Positions 9,861-22,561 are shown, counted from the stretch's first letter. The stretch is 64,000 bases of DNA from Ramlibacter pinisoli (GCF_009758015.1 NZ_WSEL01000011.1:1-64000), one strand, 5' to 3'. Notes: generated by a model from the sequence alone, not told the origin. Program-made: numbers and translations.

Positions 9861-10754
9861 ATGTTCAGCAATCCCTTGCGCGATTTTTCGCGCGACCACC
9901 GGTGGCTTTCCATCAACACCGCTACCGTTCGCAAGAGCGCCGGCCAGGAGCTTCCACTGCCCGCCATCCTGGAGGCGTGCGCCCGGCGGGGCATCCGCGC
10001 TGTGTCACCCTGGCGCGACCAGGTCGCCGCGATCGGGCTGTCCAGCGTGTCAAGGATGGTGAAGGATCTAGAGCTGTCCCTCTCGGGCTACTGCCGTGGA
10101 GGCATGTTCACGGCCACCGATGCCGAGGGGTTGAAACTCGCTCGTGAGGACAACCGCCGTGCTGTCGAAGAGGCCGCGGAATTGCGTGCAGCATGCCTGG
10201 TCCTCGTGGTTGGAGCGCTGCCCGGAGCGTTGGCGGGAAAAGCCGCGCACAAGGACATAGGCCTCGCGCGCGGCCAGGTGGTTGACGGGATCGGCGAGCT
10301 CCTCGAGTACGCCCGTACCGCATCGATGCCACTCGCGATTGAGCCTTTGCACCCCATGTACGCGGCGGACCGCGCCTGCGTCAACACGATGGAACAGGCC
10401 CTGGACATCTGCGATGAACTGGATCCCTACCGGAGCGGCAGCATCGGCGTCGCGGTGGATGTGTACCACACATGGTGGGATCCGAAGCTGCAGCAGCAGA
10501 TCGAACGCGCCGGAGGACGTCGGCTGCTGGCCTTCCACGTGTGTGATTGGCTGACGCCTACCCAGGATCTGCTGAACGACCGCGGCATGATGGGCGACGG
10601 CGTCATCGACATTCCGCGTATTCGCGCATGGGTGGAGGCCCAGGGCTTCGCCGGTTACAGCGAAGTAGAGATTTTCTCGCGCGACAACTGGTGGAAGCGG
10701 CCTCACGAGGAGGTGCTGAGCACCTGCATCGAGCGTCACATGTCGAGCGTGTGA
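9861..10754 (+). CDS. Sugar phosphate isomerase/epimerase-like TIM barrel protein
   Basis: 297 aa AP-endonuclease-2-like (xylose isomerase-like) TIM barrel. Metal-ligand candidates are IEPLHP near residue 157, VDVYHTWWDP near 200, HVCD near 230 and the late EVEIFSRDNWWKR. The ATG at 9861 has no strong Shine-Dalgarno; a TTG at 9840 is less likely. Its stop overlaps the glycerate kinase start (TGATG), so the two are translationally coupled. It probably isomerises or epimerises a keto-sugar acid or hydroxypyruvate-like intermediate feeding glycerate; the substrate is not determined. Confidence 0.85.
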   Translation: MFSNPLRDFSRDHRWLSINTATVRKSAGQELPLPAILEACARRGIRAVSPWRDQVAAIGLSSVSRMVKDLELSLSGYCRGGMFTATDAEGLKLAREDNRRAVEEAAELRAACLVLVVGALPGALAGKAAHKDIGLARGQVVDGIGELLEYARTASMPLAIEPLHPMYAADRACVNTMEQALDICDELDPYRSGSIGVAVDVYHTWWDPKLQQQIERAGGRRLLAFHVCDWLTPTQDLLNDRGMMGDGVIDIPRIRAWVEAQGFAGYSEVEIFSRDNWWKRPHEEVLSTCIERHMSSV

Positions 10755-12061
10755 TGTCCCATCTGCCGCAAGGGATTCAGCCCAAGAGGTTCCTCACTGA
10801 ACTCTTTCGTGCCGCCGTCGAGCGCGCGCTTCCCGCGCACAACATGCGCGAGTATCTGCCGCAGCCGCCCTCTGGGCGGACTCTGGTTCTGGGCGCAGGT
10901 AAGGCAGCCGCCGCGATGGCGCAGGCGTTAGAAGCCCTCTGGCCGTGCGACAAGCCTCTGTCAGGACTGGTTGTCACCCGCTACGACCACACGCCGCCCA
11001 CTCCGGCGACGCGACGGATCGAGGGCATCGAGGCCGCTCACCCGGTGGCGGATACCGCTGGTTTGCTCGCTGCGCAAAGGATGTTGAACCTCGCAAGCGA
11101 CCTTACGGCCAACGATCTCGTCATCTTCCTTGTCTCCGGCGGTGGCTCCGCGCTCCTGTGCAGTCCTGCCGCCGGGATCGACCTAGGCCACAAGCAGCAG
11201 ATCACGCGCCAGCTGCTTTTGTCTGGCGCGTCCATCGGGGAGATGAATTGTGTGCGCACGCACCTGTCGGCGGTTAAGGGTGGCCGCTTGGCACTCGCTT
11301 GCTATCCCGCCAAGGTGGTCACTCTGGCGATCAGCGATGTTCCTGGTGACGATCCGGCGGTCATTGCCAGTGGGCCCACCATTGCCGACTCAACGAGCTG
11401 TCAGGACGCGCTAGAGGTGCTCCGACGCCACAACATCGACATCCCTGCACGGATTCGAGCTCTGCTCGACTCCGGCCGTTCCGAGACTCCCAAGCCGGGC
11501 GACGTCCGGTTCTCTGGGCATGAGGTGCACGTGATTGCCACCCCCCGCAGCTCTCTGGAGGCGGCTGCGCGGGTGGCGCGGGAGCTCGGCGTGCCGGCGC
11601 ACATCCTGGGTGACGCAATCGAGGGGGAAGCGCGTGAGGTCGGAAAAGTCCATGCAGCGATCGCGCAGTCCGTGCGGATGCATGGATTGCCCTTTGCGAC
11701 CCCATGCGTGATCCTCTCGGGCGGGGAAACGACAGTGACCGTGCGCCCGCACGATTCCAAAAAATCGGGGCGAGGTGGCCGTGCCGGCGAGTGCGCCCTT
11801 GGGATCGCCCAGGCACTTCAAGGACGGACCGGAATCTGGGCGCTGGCGGCGGACACAGACGGGATCGACGGCGTCGAAAGCAATGCGGGGGCCTTCGTCG
11901 CCCCAGATACCCTGCACCGCGCAGCTGCGTTGGGGTTGCGAATCGATAACGCCCTTGCTGCGCACGACTCCTATGGATTTTTCCACGCCCTCGATGACCT
12001 CGTCGTCACCGGCCCGACTTTCACCAACGTGAATGACTTCCGTTCCGTCCTCATCGCGTAG
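10754..12061 (+). CDS. gckA: Glycerate 2-kinase (MOFRL/GckA type)
   Basis: 435 aa type II glycerate kinase that phosphorylates D-glycerate to 2-phosphoglycerate. The N-terminal domain has LGAGKAA and the glycine-rich SGGGSALL near residue 128; the C-terminal MOFRL domain has SGGETTVTV and TDGIDGVESNAGAF. It overlaps the isomerase stop by TGATG and ends the operon. The 2-phosphoglycerate it makes is the substrate of the enolase at 15093, whose PEP feeds the PEP carboxylase upstream. This kinase is the main clue that the operon substrate is broken down to glycerate. Confidence 0.92.
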   Translation: MSHLPQGIQPKRFLTELFRAAVERALPAHNMREYLPQPPSGRTLVLGAGKAAAAMAQALEALWPCDKPLSGLVVTRYDHTPPTPATRRIEGIEAAHPVADTAGLLAAQRMLNLASDLTANDLVIFLVSGGGSALLCSPAAGIDLGHKQQITRQLLLSGASIGEMNCVRTHLSAVKGGRLALACYPAKVVTLAISDVPGDDPAVIASGPTIADSTSCQDALEVLRRHNIDIPARIRALLDSGRSETPKPGDVRFSGHEVHVIATPRSSLEAAARVARELGVPAHILGDAIEGEAREVGKVHAAIAQSVRMHGLPFATPCVILSGGETTVTVRPHDSKKSGRGGRAGECALGIAQALQGRTGIWALAADTDGIDGVESNAGAFVAPDTLHRAAALGLRIDNALAAHDSYGFFHALDDLVVTGPTFTNVNDFRSVLIA

Positions 12062-12070
12062 TTGTTTCAA

Positions 12071-12090
12071 GCCGCAGGCTTCGCTGCGGC
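12071..12090 (+). terminator. Hairpin after the catabolic operon, possible terminator
   Basis: GCCGCAG and CTGCGGC form a perfect 7-bp stem around GCTTCG, 10 nt after the glycerate kinase stop. No T-run follows, so it may only protect the 3' end. The rest of the 344-bp gap to the porin stop holds only the porin terminator at 12339-12365. Confidence 0.4.
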
Positions 12091-12338
12091 ACACTATGTG
12101 AAGCGCAGCGCCTTGCTGCTTACTACGCAACTGACCCCCTCTTTTCGAAGTCGATCCCTAGGACGGGACTGCGCTAGGCGATGAGTGCTTTGACGCGCGC
12201 GAGACCAGCGCCTGGCTCGGGCGTTTCTCGAGTGCCGCGAGTTCGGGCCGACGCACGGACGATGCCGTTGGAACCGTACCATGGTCGCGAGCAATAGGAA
12301 TGCGCGCGCGGCATATCCTGGCAAGCGCGCGACGTTCT

Positions 12339-12365
12339 TAAAAAAGGGCCCGCGACAGCGGGCCC
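12339..12365 (-). terminator. Rho-independent terminator of the porin gene
   Basis: Read on the minus strand, GGGCCCGC / GCGGGCCC form an 8-bp perfect stem (12346-12353 with 12358-12365, loop 4 nt) followed by a T-run (12339-12345). It lies 40 nt beyond the porin stop. Confidence 0.9.
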
Positions 12366-12405
12366 GAACCTTGGAACTTGTTGTGGCGACTGGCGCCCCT
12401 GACTC

Positions 12406-13596
12406 TTAGAAAACGTGGCGAATGCCGACGTAGGTCAGTCGTTGGTCCTGCCCCGCCGCGACGACGGGCGTGCCGGAGTTGCCGAAGGACGAGTTGGTGT
12501 ACAGCTGATAGACACCTGCCGAGCCGTTGTCCAGTCTCGTGATGGATACGCCGACGGACGTTCTCTTCGAGAGCGGATAGTTGTAGCCCACGGACAGATG
12601 CCGCGCTCCGGAGCTGGCGACGGTGGCCCCCGTACCCAGCTTCGTGTCGCTCGCGCGTGCGTAGCTGGCGATCAAGGAGCCGGTGCCCAGCGGGACGGTG
12701 ACCGGTAGGATCCAGGTGGTGCGCTGGGCGGTGCCGACGCCAGCCACCGAGGGCGAAGCGGCAGCGGTCAGGTCACGCAGCTCGGAACGGTCGTAGGTCA
12801 GGCCGACTTTGGCGATGCCGAAGTCCCAGCCAGCGCCCAGGGTGTAGGCGCGTTGCGAAGCGGCGGTACCCGTGGCGGCGTTGTCGCCGGTCGTGGCAAC
12901 CGTGCCTCCGTTGGCGGTGTGACGGTAGTACGAGAAGCGGACAGCCAGGGGGCCCTGGTCGTAGTTCAGGCCCAGCTGGGCAGCGCTACCACGGGGGGTG
13001 GTGGCGGCGACCGAACGCTCGGAACCGTAGGGGTTGAAGCTGTACGAAACCTGGCCAGTGAAGCCGCTCAGGTTGGGCGTGACGTAGCGCAAGGTGTTCT
13101 GCGAACGCGAGGTCACGGCGATCGAACGGCCAGCGCCGCCCGAACCGTTCACGAACCCTTGCAGGGCGCAGCTGGACGCTTGCAGGGCAATGGCGGTACC
13201 GTTGCCGGCGATATCGTCGTTGACGCTCGTGCAGTAGTGGGTGTCCATCTGACCAGCTTGGAACGCACCCCAGCCGCCGCGCAAGCCGATGAAGGTGTTG
13301 CCGCTGCCCAGCCGGCTGGCGCCGGCGGTGCCGTCGTCCATACGGAAGCGAGAGTCGATCTGGAAAAAGGCCGCCAGTCCCCCGCCCAAGTCCTCGGTTC
13401 CACTGATCAGGATGCGTGAGGAGCCGCTATCGATAAGCGCCGTGTTGCTGCCGTTTACGGCGGGCGCCGGAGCATTGGAGAAGCGGGTGTTGGCAACCCC
13501 TTCCTTCAGAATGCCACCGAGGGTGACTGACGACTGCGCATGCGCAGCGAGGGTGGTCAAGGCCAGCGTGGCCGTGGCGACCAAGGTTCTTTTCAT
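12406..13596 (-). CDS. Gram-negative trimeric porin
   Basis: 396 aa with a 20-residue signal peptide (ends AAHA before QSSVTLGGI). The mature protein has the Burkholderiales porin features: SSVTLGG start, GSSRILISGTEDLGGGLAAFFQ, the GLRGGWGAFQAGQ strand and the C-terminal RHVF ending in Phe, the BamA recognition signal. It forms a 16-stranded diffusion channel in the outer membrane. A GGAG precedes the ATG. Two copies of the palindromic operator lie 92 and 164 nt upstream, so it is probably co-regulated with the catabolic operon and admits its substrate. Confidence 0.95.
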   Translation of the reverse strand: MKRTLVATATLALTTLAAHAQSSVTLGGILKEGVANTRFSNAPAPAVNGSNTALIDSGSSRILISGTEDLGGGLAAFFQIDSRFRMDDGTAGASRLGSGNTFIGLRGGWGAFQAGQMDTHYCTSVNDDIAGNGTAIALQASSCALQGFVNGSGGAGRSIAVTSRSQNTLRYVTPNLSGFTGQVSYSFNPYGSERSVAATTPRGSAAQLGLNYDQGPLAVRFSYYRHTANGGTVATTGDNAATGTAASQRAYTLGAGWDFGIAKVGLTYDRSELRDLTAAASPSVAGVGTAQRTTWILPVTVPLGTGSLIASYARASDTKLGTGATVASSGARHLSVGYNYPLSKRTSVGVSITRLDNGSAGVYQLYTNSSFGNSGTPVVAAGQDQRLTYVGIRHVF

Positions 13597-13687
13597 TCAG
13601 GTTTCTCCAGGGAAAGGCGCTTGTTTGCTGATTGCTTGTTCGCTGGTCGACCGCTGAGGGGGCCTTCCCGCGGGCGCTCACCGGATG

Positions 13688-13704
13688 ATTCACGAACAGT
13701 GAAT
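13688..13704. promoter_or_regulatory. Operator copy upstream of the porin
   Basis: ATTCAC GAACA GTGAAT is a perfect 6-base-arm palindrome of the same pattern as the sites near tetR. It lies 92 nt upstream of the porin start. Confidence 0.7.
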
Positions 13705-13759
13705 TGTTGCAGACTTCTGGCGCGCATTGCGGGTTGTGCAGCGCCTATTTACCCTGATA

Positions 13760-13776
13760 ATTCACCGATAGTGAGT
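13760..13776. promoter_or_regulatory. Second, imperfect operator copy upstream of the porin
   Basis: ATTCAC CGATA GTGAGT matches the pattern with one arm mismatch. Its centre is 72 bp from the neighbouring copy, near seven helical turns, so the pair could be bound co-operatively. Either site could also act on the plus-strand pyk/eno transcript. Confidence 0.55.
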
Positions 13777-14226
13777 AACGGCCACTGGCGCGGGGTGTGC
13801 GGCAGTGATGTTGCTTCCAAGCAGAGCGTGGCTTAGGGGGCCACCCGGTGCGGTCTCCGGGGTCTCCAATGCACTCCAGCCTTGACGCGCCCTGCGCGGT
13901 AGGGTGCTGAACGAATGCCACACCCAGATCGACAAGGTAAAGGGATTTCTCACATGACTACTGCCCGCGGTGTTCCGCGACCCGGCCCAGAGGCGATCAA
14001 GACTGCCCGGTTTCTATGTCTTTGCGGCTTTGTTCCCGGCGAAGTTGAATGCGAGATGCGGCATGTGTCGTCGTCGCACGGAAGAGGACGGACTTCGCCG
14101 GTGGTGTGGCGAGCGATGCGGTCCGTGCAAAGGAGTAAGACCGTCGCCTTGACAGCCCCGCGCGCATGAAGAGAGCCCGTTGTTAAGCCGGTACCTGCTA
14201 CTCCCGCGCAAGTCCCAAGCCGTCAA
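13777..14226. other. Non-coding stretch before the truncated pyruvate kinase
   Basis: I see no convincing gene here. Short reading frames at 13915-14169 and 13970-14152 lack a good Shine-Dalgarno and do not resemble the missing N-terminal half of pyruvate kinase. No tRNA, repeat or IS end was recognised. It may be the scar of the deletion that removed the pyk start. Confidence 0.5.
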
Positions 14227-16379
<2,153 letters not shown>

Positions 16380-16528
16380 GCATCGCTGACGTCGATCTTG
16401 GGGTTGGATTGTCGTCGGAGATTGATAGGGGACTTTCGGGGCAGTCGTCCCTTGGGTGCTTAGCAGCTTTGGCCGGCGTGGCGTTGGTGCGAGCAGCCCT
16501 GCCACGTTCGCGATAATCATCGCGTACC

Positions 16529-16840
16529 GTGGCGCTAGCCAATGGGAGGGGTACGAGAGTTCAAACTCGGATTTCGACGACACCATTTTGGGGGCGTGCT
16601 GTTTGCACCACTCCGCATTTGCTGGGGGGGATGGTGGTCGGCGGTCCTCTCAATGGGACGATGCTCCCTGGTCCAAAAGGTGGAATGGTTGTTGGAGGTC
16701 CCCTCAACGGCACCCTCCTTCCGGCTGGAGGAGGCGGGATGGTTGTCGGCGGTCCACTTAACGGCACTCTCTTGCCGGGAGGCAAAGGCGGCATGGTCGT
16801 GGGAGGCCCATTCAACGGGACCTTGCTGCCGCGCCCGTAG
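16529..16840 (+). CDS. Small Gly-rich tandem-repeat protein of unknown function
   Basis: 103 aa if read from the GTG at 16529; the start is uncertain, and an ATG at 16631 opens the repeats directly. The protein consists of four copies of an 18-residue unit, MVVGGPLNGTLLPGGKGG, the last cut short before the stop. The four copies are nearly identical as protein but differ at many third codon positions (CCT/CCC/CCA; GTG/GTT/GTC; GGC/GGA), which points to selection on the peptide. Codons such as GTT and GGA are unlike the neighbouring high-GC genes. No signal peptide or known domain was recognised. Confidence 0.55.
   Translation: MALANGRGTRVQTRISTTPFWGRAVCTTPHLLGGMVVGGPLNGTMLPGPKGGMVVGGPLNGTLLPAGGGGMVVGGPLNGTLLPGGKGGMVVGGPFNGTLLPRP
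16631..16840 (+). repeat. Four tandem 54-bp coding repeats
   Basis: Units at 16631-16684, 16685-16738, 16739-16792 and 16793-16840 (the last truncated to 48 bp with the stop codon). They are in phase with the reading frame. Each starts ATGGT and encodes MVVGGPxNGTxLP. Confidence 0.9.
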
Positions 16841-16989
16841 TAAGGGTGCCCCGGGCCAGACCTGGCGGCCGCTCAAGGTGCAGCTGAGCGCCGCATCCTG
16901 CAGTACTGAACTTGAACACAACCGCACGAAGCGAGTAGGCTAGCTGCTAGCGCTGGCCGGGGCCCCGGCTCGGCTGAGTTCCGGAGCAG

Positions 16990-17019
16990 TTGCATCCTGC
17001 CTTTGAAAGTCGTTATACT
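16990..17019 (+). promoter_or_regulatory. Weak promoter-like pair upstream of a terminator
   Basis: TTGCAT (16990-16995) and TATACT (17014-17019) are 18 nt apart. The -10 is good and the -35 weak. Transcription from about 17026 would reach the terminator at 17057-17090 after some 65 nt with no open frame, so a small RNA is possible. This is weakly supported. Confidence 0.25.
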
Positions 17020-17056
17020 TGATTCAAGTGGACTGGGAGTGCCCGGTCGGCGTCAT

Positions 17057-17090
17057 AGCCTCGGTGAGCTTCATCGGGGCTTTTCGCTTT
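17057..17090 (+). terminator. Rho-independent terminator on the plus strand
   Basis: AGCCTCGGTGA (17057-17067) pairs with TCATCGGGGCT (17071-17081) around GCT, including two G-U pairs, then TTTTCGCTTT. It overlaps the last codons of the convergent DUF3800 gene. It could end transcription from the repeat-protein or enolase side, or a short RNA. Confidence 0.65.
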
Positions 17091-18009
17091 GTGGCGGCGG
17101 GAAAACCTTTAACCCCCAATTTTCGAAGCCCTCTCCGACATTCGCCCGGCCACCGCTGCAGTAGAACTTGCGCTTGAGAACCTCGAATGCTCGGTTCTCT
17201 TGGCTAGGCCGGAGATAGTTCATTCCGACTGGGCGCGCAACGAGGTCTGCCAGCTGCAGGCCAGGCGAGTCCACCTTCTTGTCGGCAAAGATGATGTCGA
17301 ACGGTAGTGCTCGGCCTAAACGATTTGCGCCGTCGCACATGCGTCGAAATTCCAGTTCGAGTTCGGCGTCTTCGCGTTTGCCACGGCACTCGACGACAAC
17401 GTGGGTCAGCGCACCGTCCTGCCTTTTCTCTTGCATGAACTCGTAGAGGGTCTCGAGGCAGAACCCAAGAGCTACGTGGTATGGATTGTTGGCCTCCCCA
17501 CGTTCGCGGAGCTTGGCCTTGTCGATCACGCAGCTTATCAAGATGAAGTTGCTGGCCTCGATGATGTCGGTCAGCTCGGTCAAGAACTTGTTCTTGTGCT
17601 GCCGACTTGAGAAGAATCGGAAGTCCCCCTTCTCCTTCCGAATCTCATGTTCGTGCAGAACAACCAAGTCGTGCCCGAAATGGTTGAACTTGAACTTGTG
17701 GAGCGAGGGCAGCACCTTTTCGCTGTAGTGCCTCTTGTAGAACACGCAGAACGCGAGGACGAACACGGGATAGTTCGTGTCCAGCGTGGTCAAGCCATGA
17801 TCACCGCTCTCGTCAACATAGACGATGAAGTTGCTGAACTTTCCTGGAGGGGGCGCCGCACCGGCGATCTCCGCTGGACCCGGTCGCTCCGATTCGAACA
17901 GCGCAAACTGCTGCGCAACCTCAGTCTGGTATTGGTGTGAGCGCTTACTGTCGGTGACAGCGCTGGAGAACTGAGCGTCATTCTCAGCTTTTGCCACGCG
18001 CTTTCTCAC
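17071..18009 (-). CDS. DUF3800 domain-containing protein
   Basis: 312 aa. After a polar leader of about 60 residues come the DUF3800 marks: FIVYVDESGDHG near residue 62, FFSSRQHKNKF, SCVIDK near 165, VVVECRGKREDAELELEF and the C-terminal GLQLADLVARP. The acidic residues and fold prediction place DUF3800 among RNase H-like nucleases in published surveys, but the function is not established. The GTG at 18007-18009 is the start used here. Base composition is visibly lower in GC than its neighbours. With the repeat protein and the decayed sequence beside it, this suggests acquired DNA; DUF3800 genes are common in phages and defence-rich islands. Confidence 0.8.
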   Translation of the reverse strand: MRKRVAKAENDAQFSSAVTDSKRSHQYQTEVAQQFALFESERPGPAEIAGAAPPPGKFSNFIVYVDESGDHGLTTLDTNYPVFVLAFCVFYKRHYSEKVLPSLHKFKFNHFGHDLVVLHEHEIRKEKGDFRFFSSRQHKNKFLTELTDIIEASNFILISCVIDKAKLRERGEANNPYHVALGFCLETLYEFMQEKRQDGALTHVVVECRGKREDAELELEFRRMCDGANRLGRALPFDIIFADKKVDSPGLQLADLVARPVGMNYLRPSQENRAFEVLKRKFYCSGGRANVGEGFENWGLKVFPPPQSEKPR

Positions 18010-18357
18010 GTTTTGGGCCTACCTACACTGCCCCGCGCAACGTCATTTGTCAGGGCGAATGCGGTTTGCTCTCGATGAAGTCCGTGCCGCGCGGTACCTC
18101 GTCGCCCATCCGACGGAACTCGTCGAAATAGGCCAGGGGCTGCCGACGCGCGGAGTGGCATGGGGGAGACGGCCATGTCCGCGGGGTATCCCGGAAGGCT
18201 CGACCCATATCCCGAGAAATGCCCCCTCGAAGGCCCAGCTCTAAAGAGGAGCGGCCCAGCGCGGTAGTGTGTGCATACTAACATTTGGTCGCCTTCTGAA
18301 GAGCGGCAAAAGTTAGACACGAACTTCGGCAAATCTTTGCGCGCTTCGACAACTCAC
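18010..18357. other. Intergenic region with a fragment resembling the end of gyrB
   Basis: No gene is supported in these 348 bp. On the minus strand 18120-18051 reads EFRRMGDEVPRGTDFIESKPHSP then stop, which resembles the end of the adjacent gyrB ([20 protein letters not shown]). The DNA shares ATGGG-GACGA and GGACTTCATCGAGA. No longer homology or start codon was found, so it is either a remnant of a gyrB-like 3' end or chance. Confidence 0.35.
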
Positions 18358-21027
<2,670 letters not shown>

Positions 21028-21046
21028 TCATGTCGGCTCATTTCCG

Positions 21047-21129
21047 CGTCATGGCGGGCTTGACCCGCCATCCATCCCCTGCCCGTTCCACCTCCCGGAG
21101 ATGGATGCCGGGTCGAGCCCGGCATGACG
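21047..21129. repeat. REP-like inverted repeat pair between gyrB and dnaN
   Basis: Two 30-base arms face each other: 21047-21076 (core GGCGGGCTTGACCCGCC) and 21100-21129 (core GCCGGGTCGAGCCCGGC). Each arm is itself a small hairpin flanked by CGTCAT/ATGACG and ATCCATC/GATGGAT. The same element occurs at 22443-22561. Upstream, ACCCGCCG-GCTT-CGGCGGGT (21004-21023) is another GC hairpin. Confidence 0.85.
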
Positions 21130-21179
21130 GAGGTGCGAGGGGGCGTGGGCGGCGGTGGGCGCCGCGCGGTCCGGACCGG

Positions 21180-22286
21180 TCAAATCCGCATCGGCATCAC
21201 CACGTACTTGAAGTTGGCGTCTTCCGGATTGGTGACGAGGGCCGAGCTGTTGCTGTCGGCCAGCTCGATCTTCACCATGTCCTGGTCCATGTTGGCCAGC
21301 GCGTCGATGAGGTAGGTGACGTTGAAGCCGATCTCGATGGCGTCGCCGCCGTAGTCGATGTCGAGCTCGTCGACCGCCTCTTCCTGCTCGGCGTTGTTGC
21401 TGGCCACGCGCAGCGTGCCCGGCTCGATGTTCAGGCGCACGCCCTTGAACTTCTCGCTGGTCAGGATGGCGGTGCGCTGCAGGCTGGCCAGCAGCGGCGC
21501 GCGGCCGAGCGTGACCGAGTTCTTGTGGTTCTTCGGGATCACGCGGTTGTAGTCGGGGAACTTGCCCTCGACCAGCTTGGTGACGAACTCCATGCCGCCG
21601 AACGAGAACTTGGCCTGGTTGCTGGCGAACTGCATCTCGATGGCGCCCTCGGCGTCGGACAGCAGGCGCTGCATCTCCAGCACGGTCTTGCGCGGCAGGA
21701 TCACCTCCTGGCGGGGCACTTCCTTGTCGAGCGTGGCGCTGGCGAAGGCCAGGCGGTGGCCGTCGGTGGCCACCAGCGACAGCTGCTTGCCCTCGGCGAC
21801 GAACAGGATGCCGTTGAGGTAGTAGCGGATGTCGTGCACCGCCATCGCGAACGACACCTGGGCCAGCAGGTCCTTCAGGGTCTTCTGCGGCACGCTGAAG
21901 GCGGGGCCGAACGAGGCCGCCTCCTGCACCAGCGGGAAGTCCTCGGCCGGCAGGGTCTGCAGCGTGAAGCGGCTCTTGCCGCCCTTGAGCAGCAGCTTGT
22001 TGGCGCTGGACTCCAGGCTGACGGTCTGGTCGGCCGGCATGGTGCGCAGGATGTCGATCAGCTTGCGCGCGCCCACGGTGGTGGTGAAGCTGCCGGTGTC
22101 ACCGCCGACGTCGGCGGTGGTGCGGATCTGGATCTCGAGGTCGCTGGTCGTCAGCTGCACCTGTTCACCCGTCTTGCGAATCAGCACGTTGGCCAGGATC
22201 GGCAGGGTGTGCCGGCGCTCCACGATGCCCGCAACCGACTGCAGGACCGAGAGCACTTTGTCTTGGGTGGCCTTCAGGACGATCAT
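21180..22286 (-). CDS. dnaN: DNA polymerase III beta subunit (sliding clamp)
   Basis: 368 aa, the usual length for the ring-shaped processivity clamp that tethers Pol III to DNA. It has the three-domain clamp pattern (MIVLKATQDKVLSVLQSVAGIVERRHTLPILANVLI at the start; SGGG-less GGDTGSFTTTVGARKLIDILR; KFSFGGMEFVTKLVEGKFPDYNRVIP; C-terminal VMPMRI). It lies between dnaA and gyrB; both gaps carry the same REP-like repeat. Confidence 0.98.
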   Translation of the reverse strand: MIVLKATQDKVLSVLQSVAGIVERRHTLPILANVLIRKTGEQVQLTTSDLEIQIRTTADVGGDTGSFTTTVGARKLIDILRTMPADQTVSLESSANKLLLKGGKSRFTLQTLPAEDFPLVQEAASFGPAFSVPQKTLKDLLAQVSFAMAVHDIRYYLNGILFVAEGKQLSLVATDGHRLAFASATLDKEVPRQEVILPRKTVLEMQRLLSDAEGAIEMQFASNQAKFSFGGMEFVTKLVEGKFPDYNRVIPKNHKNSVTLGRAPLLASLQRTAILTSEKFKGVRLNIEPGTLRVASNNAEQEEAVDELDIDYGGDAIEIGFNVTYLIDALANMDQDMVKIELADSNSSALVTNPEDANFKYVVMPMRI

Positions 22287-22442
22287 GGTCTTCCTCTGTT
22301 CCTCTTATGCATTCTTTATCGAAGGGTGGTAGTCGCTGGGCAGGGAGCGCGTCCGCGCTGGACAAACGCCATTTTCCCCTTTTTCATCAAGCACTTGCCG
22401 TGCCCGCGACGCCGCTGGCAGGGGTGCTTGCGCCCGCAACGC

Positions 22443-22561
22443 CGTCATGCCGGGCTCGACCCGGCATCCATCTCCGGGGCGTGCCGAGAACCAGGGCCTG
22501 CAACGCGCACCGGGTGGCGCGGGCAACCGGGGATGGATTGCGGGTCGAGCCCGCAATGACG
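22443..22561. repeat. REP-like inverted repeat pair between dnaN and dnaA
   Basis: Arms at 22443-22472 (core GCCGGGCTCGACCCGGC) and 22532-22561 (core GCGGGTCGAGCCCGC) match the element at 21047-21129, with a longer 59-bp spacer. The 354-bp dnaN-dnaA gap holds nothing else I recognise. Confidence 0.85.

Noticed and set aside
13915..14169. Small frames upstream of pyk, including a Cys-rich one
   Set aside because: No ribosome binding site of note, no family pattern, and several frames overlap equally; they do not supply the lost pyruvate kinase N-terminus.
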